From Verrucomicrobiota bacterium (GTDB lineage: Bacteria; Verrucomicrobiota; Verrucomicrobiia; Limisphaerales; CAIMTB01), in contig CAUJJW010000327.1 of assembly GCA_963205105.1 (NCBI GenBank), forward strand, positions 1 to 64,000: a stretch of 64,000 bases of DNA, in the 5' to 3' direction. Shown here piece after piece: positions 58,899 to 64,000 of the stretch (position 1 is its first letter; the number at the start of each line of letters is the position of its first letter). The notes under the pieces were generated by a model that had not been told where the DNA came from, did not search any database, and was given only the letters and a program-made list of their open reading frames with translations. A program made the position numbers and the translations under genes.

Positions 58899-60800
58899 AT
58901 GAAGGCCCTTACACGCCGCGAGTTCGTTGCCACCTCCGCTGTCGCCAGCGCAACGCTTTGCCTGACCGGCACGCTCTCGGCCGCAACCACCGGCAAGCGG
59001 ACGTTCACAATACTGCACACCAACGATCTGCACTCGAACCTCATCGGCATGGCTCCCGCCTCCGATTACACGCCGTTCCATCTCAATGACGACACGACCC
59101 GCGGCGGCTTCGCCCGCCTGGCCACACTGATCGCTCGGCGTAAGGCCGCACGCAGCGCCCAAGGTCCGGTGCTGATTCTCGACGCTGGCGATTTCAGCAT
59201 GGGCACCGCCTTCGCCGCCGCCATCCGCGAAACGGGCGGCGAATTGCAGCTCCTCGCCCGTATGGGTTGCGATGCCACCACCTTCGGCAATCACGACTTT
59301 GATCTCGGGCCGGACGGCACGGCGCAAGCCATCGCCGTCGCCGCCAACGCAGGCCACCTTCCAGCCATGGTAGCTTCGAATACCACCTTCGAAGGAAACG
59401 AGCCCGCGTTGGATGGGTTCAAGCGTTTGGCCAAGGAAGGCATACTTCGCCGTTACACCGTGATCGAACGCGGCGGCCTGCGCTTTGGCATCTTCGGCGT
59501 GCTCGGAAAGGAAGCCATGTTCTACACTGGCGGTGCCGCCCCGGCGAAGTTCACCGACCCCGTCGAGACCGCCCGCGAGATGGTGAAGATCCTTCGAGAA
59601 ACGGAAAAGGTGGACGTCGTCATCGCCCTCAGCCACGGCGGCATGACAAAAGGCAAGGACGGCCGCTTTGTCGATGGCGAGGACGTGCAGCTGCCCAAGG
59701 CCGTGCCGGGCATCGACATCGTCATCGGCTCGCACAGCCACACCGAGTTGCACGAAGCGATCATCGTCAATGGTCGAACTCCCGTGGTCCAGACGGGCAA
59801 ATACTGCGAAAACCTCGGCGAACTCGTCATCGCCCTGGACGGCCACACGCTCACGGTCGAATCCTACAAACTGCATCCTGTGGATGACACCGTCCCCGGC
59901 GATAAGGCCATAGCCGACGAAATTGAGAGTCTCAAGAAGACCGTGTCCAAGGTCGCCTTCGCCTCGCGCGGGTACAGCATCGATCAGCCGCTGGCCATCG
60001 CGCCACGTGACATCCCCAACACGTTCACCGACATCGCCGCCGGCACAATCCTGGCGAACCTTTGCACCGACGCCTTCCGCAACGCCACGAAGGCGGACAT
60101 CGGACTCACCGCCAACGGAATGATGCGCGCCGGATTCATCCGGGGTAAGTCGGGCGTGCAAACGGTCTATGACGTGTTTTCCATCGCTCCGCTCGGCGCG
60201 GGAGTCCTCGACACCACCGCCGGGAGCACCATGGTCACCGGCTACTTCACGGGCCAGGAGTTGAAGAACATTCTGGAGTTCTTGCTGGTGGATAGCCCTG
60301 CCCACCCTGGCGAGTACTTCCCCCGCGCCTCCGGCTTGAGATTCCGCTACCATGCGTCGCGCCCGAAGCTCGACCTCGTGACCGCCATCGAGATTGGCGA
60401 CCTTGACCACGGCTACCAAGCCATCGACACCACGGGAAAAGACACCCGCCTCTTCAGTCTCTCCACCCCGCTGTATCTGGCGATGATCCTCGTCGCCATT
60501 CCCAAGTACACCAAGGGCAAGCTCCCACTGGTGGCCAAGAACAAGGACGGTCAACCGCTCAAGTCCAAAGTCGAAGCTCTCGACGATCCGCGCAGTGACA
60601 CGCCCGACCTGCTGCCCCCGAGCGGCACCATGGACAGGGACAGCGTCGCGTCCGCGACCACGAACGGAGTCACCACCGAGATCAAGGAATGGCAGGCGAT
60701 CATGGATCACCTGCGCAGCCTTCCTGCAAAGAACGGCGAACTTCCCGTGATCCCCGTCGATGAACGCGCCAATGAAGTCAGGGCGATTAAAGTCGGTTGA
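58899..60800 (+). CDS. Tat-exported bifunctional metallophosphatase/5'-nucleotidase
   Basis: The 633-residue protein starts with a twin-arginine signal (MKALTRREFVATSAVASATL). The calcineurin-like domain has FTILHTNDLHSNLIG, LILDAGDFSMGTAF, ATTFGNHDFDLGPDG, VVIALSHGGM and DIVIGSHSHTELHE, which together supply all metal ligands. The C-terminal 5'-nucleotidase domain shows ADIGLTANGMMRAGFIRG and YDVFSIAPLGAGV for substrate binding. Such enzymes hydrolyse nucleotides or other phosphoesters in the periplasm. The Tat leader instead of a Sec leader suggests folding with metal before export. Confidence 0.92.
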   Translation: MKALTRREFVATSAVASATLCLTGTLSAATTGKRTFTILHTNDLHSNLIGMAPASDYTPFHLNDDTTRGGFARLATLIARRKAARSAQGPVLILDAGDFSMGTAFAAAIRETGGELQLLARMGCDATTFGNHDFDLGPDGTAQAIAVAANAGHLPAMVASNTTFEGNEPALDGFKRLAKEGILRRYTVIERGGLRFGIFGVLGKEAMFYTGGAAPAKFTDPVETAREMVKILRETEKVDVVIALSHGGMTKGKDGRFVDGEDVQLPKAVPGIDIVIGSHSHTELHEAIIVNGRTPVVQTGKYCENLGELVIALDGHTLTVESYKLHPVDDTVPGDKAIADEIESLKKTVSKVAFASRGYSIDQPLAIAPRDIPNTFTDIAAGTILANLCTDAFRNATKADIGLTANGMMRAGFIRGKSGVQTVYDVFSIAPLGAGVLDTTAGSTMVTGYFTGQELKNILEFLLVDSPAHPGEYFPRASGLRFRYHASRPKLDLVTAIEIGDLDHGYQAIDTTGKDTRLFSLSTPLYLAMILVAIPKYTKGKLPLVAKNKDGQPLKSKVEALDDPRSDTPDLLPPSGTMDRDSVASATTNGVTTEIKEWQAIMDHLRSLPAKNGELPVIPVDERANEVRAIKVG

Positions 60801-60970
60801 TCGGGTTTCGCCTATGAGTGGGGGAGCCTGTTGCAGCAGTTGCCGCCACCGTCAGTGCCTTACGTCTGCCTCCTGGTTGCCGCGGCAAGAACGACCTCAT
60901 CCCGGAATCCCTCGTCTTCCTTGTGTTCCGCCCCTTCCGTGGTTGTCACCGCCCCTTTCAGATGGAGGCG

Positions 60971-63900
60971 TCAGCGCAAAGCCGGAACCGAGATGGACTC
61001 CAGCAGACCCAGGCGCCAGGGAATTTGCCCGTAGGGTTTGCCGGCGCGATCGGAATCCAGGACGCCCTGGAACACCAACCGGAGCGAGTCCGGTTCGATT
61101 TCCAGGTGTTCATCCACGCCGGATCGCAGCAGTTCGCCGTGGCTGATCACGTCCGTCCAGCGAGGCGACGGTTGACTCACGTTCCTCATGGAAGCAAACG
61201 CCGGATCCCGTTCCGCCGCTTGAGGGATCCAGGGGCCTTCCAGCTGGTCGGCCACGAAGGATTTGAAATAGCGCCAGCCATGGCCGTCCTGAGCTTCAAC
61301 GAAGGTGAGGTAGCGGTTCATTCCCCGCAGCCGATAGGTGTGGCTCGCTTCGAAGATGTCGCCCTCGATCGCCAACACCGGCGGACTCCAACCCAGCGGA
61401 AAGCGGTCGAGGGCCGTCTCGGCGCGCCACATCTTCCCGTCGAGTGAGGTGTAGAAAAGGTGCGCCTTGCGCGTGTCGCAGATCACCCAGAAATCCAGCC
61501 ACGCCTTGGGCGCCGTCGATGGATCGGTCCACATCGGACGCAAGGGGCTCCACCCGCCGGGGTCCCCCACCTTCTTCGAGGTGGCGAAGGCCGGCTGATA
61601 CTGCGGCGTCCACGACGGATCCGAAGCCTGGCAGACCAGGTACCATTCCTGGCGGGGTGTGAAGAAGAAGACCTGTGGCGCGCAGAAGTATCCGGTGTGG
61701 CAATTGAGTATCTGGCGCGGAGCCGTTTGGGCCTCCGCCCACTCAGCAAAGGAGGTGTGAAGGATCGCATGACTCCGTCGGGTCCCGCGCACGGTACAGA
61801 ACAGGTGCCATCGGTCGTGATGCCTCACGACGGACGGGTCCTTCAGCGAGAGCCAGGTTTCCCCGTCGGTCGGGCCCGGAAGAAGGAGGGGGCCCGAGGC
61901 CTTCCACGCCCAGCCGTTGGTGGACCCCGGCCCAGAATCCGCCGCGGGAGGGGGTTGCCCGGGGGGATTTGCGAGACGTTCGAGCGCGAGCAGAGCCTCC
62001 TTCCGGACATCCTTCTCCGGATCGCGTGAAGCCACCTTCAGTTTCTCGACGGCCACCGTCGCTGCAGGTCCGATCCGGCCCAGCGCTTGGGCCGCGGCCG
62101 CCCGGACGACGTCGAAACGATCGTCGAGTCGGTCCATCAGGGGTTCCACCGCGTCGCGGGCTTGAGGGCCCAGTTCTCCCAGCTTCCATGCGGCTTCCGA
62201 ACGAGGTCCGGCCCAATGGTTGTGCAGCTCTTCCAGCAGGGCTTCCCAAGCCGTCCGGTTGCCGGGTTGAACCGTGAGCAGGGCGTGGGCCGCCCTGATG
62301 CGAAGGGTCGCCGACCGGTCGCGCAGCGCCTGGAGCAGATCCGGCGCCGCGTCCTTGCCACGGAGCTGCCAAAGCGCTTCGAGGCACGCGATCCTGTACC
62401 CCTCGTTGTCGTCCTGGAGGCCTGGGTTGAGACGCGGAATAATCTCTGAGTCAAACTTCACCAATCGTCCCAAGCTTTGGACGGCCCTCACCCTCACGGA
62501 CAAGTCCGACTCGGCCAATCCCCGTAACGCCAGGGCCAGCGCTTGCCGAGTCTCAGGAGCGATGCCGGCCACGGCCGAGATCACGACAATGCGCAGTTCG
62601 CGTTCCTCGTCGTCGGCGAGCGGGAGGATGAGCGGAAGGGCATCGCGGGCGGCAGGCCCGCAGGCGCCGAGAGCTGCGACCAAGTCTGCGATCTCGGACC
62701 GTGGTTGGCGTCCCCGGAGCGGCGGCTTTCCCAGATCCATCCGCTTCTGCTGCTCCAGGAGCCGGGCGCGGAGCTGTGCGGTCAAATTGGAAGCCACGCT
62801 CGGGTCCGGGCTTGCCAGGCGTTCGAGGGCGAGCACGGCGCCGGCAACGGGGATCCGCTGTTCGGCCATGGCAGCCGCGACTTCCGGCGCAGCATCGCGG
62901 GCGTCGGGCCCCATTCTCGATAAGGCACCGGCCGCTTCCGAGCACACCTGGGGATCCGAATCCGACAGGCGTTCCCTCAACCGTGGAATCGTGAGACGCG
63001 CTTCGGGTCCGATCATGCCCAAGGCGAGGGCAGCCATCGCCCTGGTGCCTGGGGTCGGATGCTGCAACAGGGTCGCGAGCTCCACCGCCGCCCGGCTGCC
63101 GGAGTCCATTCCGGCGAGGGTCATCGCGGCGGTTTGCACCAGGGTGAAGTCCGTTTCCCGTGCGACGACGCTGACCAGCGCGCGCACCGCGTCGTCGTCG
63201 CCGGGTGCCAACCATGGCAGCGATCTCACGGCGGCGGAGCGCACCGCAGGATCCGGATCACTCTGGACGAGTCGGAGAACGCCTCGAAGGGTGTCTGCCC
63301 CGGGTTCCTGGGCCGCACTCAGTCCCAGCACCGCGCCTTGGCGCACCGCCGGATCCGGACTGGCGATCCTGCCGAGGAGCTGTGATTCCAGATCCTTCGA
63401 CTCGAAGCGGATGCGTCGGAGCGAATGGGTCGCGCGATCCTGGATATCGGGATCCGCCCCCAGCAACGCGATCAGCTCGGGAACCGCGTCTTGGGCGGCA
63501 GGTCCGACCCACCCCAGCCGGCTCACGCACAGATCACGAACCTCGGGGTTGGGGTGCTTCAGCCCAGCCAGCAAGGCGGGGACGGCGGGTTTCCCCATCA
63601 CCGCCAGGGCGGAGGCGACATCCCTGCTCGCCCGCTGCATGGAGCGCGGCGTCCGGTTGGCATCTCCGGGCGGGTTCTCCATCAGTTTCTCGCGCAGGAA
63701 AGGCAAGGCGTCCTCCGCATCCGGACCGAGTTCGATGAGGGCCTCGATCGCGGATGCCTTTCCATTCCTGGCCGCCTGAATCAGCACGGGCACCGCCGGC
63801 TTGCCGATTCGGGCGAGCGTTTCCATGGCACCGTTGACGAGGGGCCAGTCACGGGACTCGATCGCCGCCAGCAATCCGGGCACCGCCTCCGCCCCCTTTT

Positions 63901-64000
63901 CCTGGAGGCGCGAAATCGCGACTTTGTAGGCCGGATAATCGCGGCTTCGCAGCAGTTCAATCGACTCCGAGACACCCTCGGCGGCCTGAACCGGGGTCGC
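60971..64000 (-). CDS. HEAT-repeat protein fused to a GH62-like alpha-L-arabinofuranosidase domain (5' end outside window)
   Basis: The minus-strand frame is open to the window edge, so the true start lies beyond 64000; the first visible residues ATPVQAAEG could be the end of a signal peptide. About 660 residues are HEAT/PBS-lyase-type repeats of ~35 residues with the pattern 'DP...R..A..AL..IGP.A...VP.L' (for example AVRQGAVLGLSAAQEPGADT and PGTRAMAALALGMIGPEARL). The C-terminal ~320 residues are a five-bladed-propeller glycosidase of GH62/GH43 type: LKDPSVVRHHDRWHLFCTVR, YLVCQASDPSWTPQYQPAF, PKAWLDFWVICDTRKAHLFY, GDIFEASHTYRL and SQPSPRWTDVISHGELLR. GH62 enzymes remove arabinose from arabinoxylan. 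Fusion with a long HEAT solenoid is unusual. Substrate attribution is by family only. Confidence 0.8.
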   Translation of the reverse strand, partial: ATPVQAAEGVSESIELLRSRDYPAYKVAISRLQEKGAEAVPGLLAAIESRDWPLVNGAMETLARIGKPAVPVLIQAARNGKASAIEALIELGPDAEDALPFLREKLMENPPGDANRTPRSMQRASRDVASALAVMGKPAVPALLAGLKHPNPEVRDLCVSRLGWVGPAAQDAVPELIALLGADPDIQDRATHSLRRIRFESKDLESQLLGRIASPDPAVRQGAVLGLSAAQEPGADTLRGVLRLVQSDPDPAVRSAAVRSLPWLAPGDDDAVRALVSVVARETDFTLVQTAAMTLAGMDSGSRAAVELATLLQHPTPGTRAMAALALGMIGPEARLTIPRLRERLSDSDPQVCSEAAGALSRMGPDARDAAPEVAAAMAEQRIPVAGAVLALERLASPDPSVASNLTAQLRARLLEQQKRMDLGKPPLRGRQPRSEIADLVAALGACGPAARDALPLILPLADDEERELRIVVISAVAGIAPETRQALALALRGLAESDLSVRVRAVQSLGRLVKFDSEIIPRLNPGLQDDNEGYRIACLEALWQLRGKDAAPDLLQALRDRSATLRIRAAHALLTVQPGNRTAWEALLEELHNHWAGPRSEAAWKLGELGPQARDAVEPLMDRLDDRFDVVRAAAAQALGRIGPAATVAVEKLKVASRDPEKDVRKEALLALERLANPPGQPPPAADSGPGSTNGWAWKASGPLLLPGPTDGETWLSLKDPSVVRHHDRWHLFCTVRGTRRSHAILHTSFAEWAEAQTAPRQILNCHTGYFCAPQVFFFTPRQEWYLVCQASDPSWTPQYQPAFATSKKVGDPGGWSPLRPMWTDPSTAPKAWLDFWVICDTRKAHLFYTSLDGKMWRAETALDRFPLGWSPPVLAIEGDIFEASHTYRLRGMNRYLTFVEAQDGHGWRYFKSFVADQLEGPWIPQAAERDPAFASMRNVSQPSPRWTDVISHGELLRSGVDEHLEIEPDSLRLVFQGVLDSDRAGKPYGQIPWRLGLLESISVPALR

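Noticed and set aside
58887-60710. 607-codon minus-strand open frame
   Set aside because: Antisense of the 5'-nucleotidase gene; no domain motif.

Overview
This is a GC-rich bacterial chromosome segment. The lineage is inferred rather than shown. Two single-gene pseudopilins of the [12 protein letters not shown] type, an ECF sigma factor carrying its own membrane anchor, Tat-exported phosphatases and sulfatase, a DUF1080 fragment and PQQ-like/NHL propeller proteins together resemble Verrucomicrobiota (Limisphaerales/Pedosphaera-like) genomes. No ribosomal RNA or ribosomal protein gene is present to test this.

Region 1 (1-4.15 kb) is a type I restriction-modification locus entered in the middle of hsdS. 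Between hsdS and hsdM sit two accessory genes, a DUF262 (GmrS/ParB-like) protein and a RelA/SpoT-fold protein, joined by a 4-bp overlap. Region 2 (4.2-14.6 kb) is an accessory and decay zone. It holds intact genes (AlkB-like dioxygenase, SDR, TPR protein, sigma factor, pseudopilin) among broken ones: a methyltransferase, an AAA/DUF4143 ATPase, DUF1016, NERD, a DUF3368 PIN toxin, ParB, DUF1080 and an ABC ATPase. Two sequence blocks here occur twice. Region 3 (14.6-17.8 kb) is one large exported NHL-propeller protein with five tandem repeats at its C terminus.

Region 4 (18.2-32.5 kb, minus strand) reads as a complete D-apiose utilisation operon. It contains a RuBisCO-like protein, 3-oxo-isoapionate kinase, D-apionate oxidoisomerase, a TIM-barrel decarboxylase candidate, D-apiose dehydrogenase, D-apionolactonase, and a sugar ABC transporter (binding protein, two permeases, one double ATPase). 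A pseudopilin gene lies directly upstream and an AraC regulator beyond it. Apiose is a branched sugar of plant cell walls, which fits the GH62-like arabinofuranosidase at the right edge. Region 5 (32.7-37.1 kb) holds a Tat-exported dienelactone hydrolase-like protein, then an SRPBCC protein, panC and two peptide-type ABC permeases.

Region 6 (37.3-48.1 kb, minus strand) is a tightly packed redox operon. It encodes a PQQ-like propeller protein, a small Tat-exported Cys-rich protein, an NHL protein, a Tat-exported four-cluster ferredoxin, a NapH/NosR-like membrane polyferredoxin, another PQQ-like propeller protein, a NuoE-NuoF fusion and a GltD-like flavoprotein with NuoG-like ferredoxin domains. 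It looks like an electron route between NADH and the periplasm, with no acceptor enzyme recognised. Region 7 (48.2-64 kb) contains exported phosphatases (PhoD, purple-acid-phosphatase-like, 5'-nucleotidase), a NagA-like deacetylase, a cNMP-FHA protein, a response regulator, tRNA-Ser(GCT), a sulfatase and a HEAT-repeat/GH62-like fusion that runs off the right edge. Five copies of a GC-rich double-hairpin repeat lie between genes at 37.2 and 50.8-52.2 kb.
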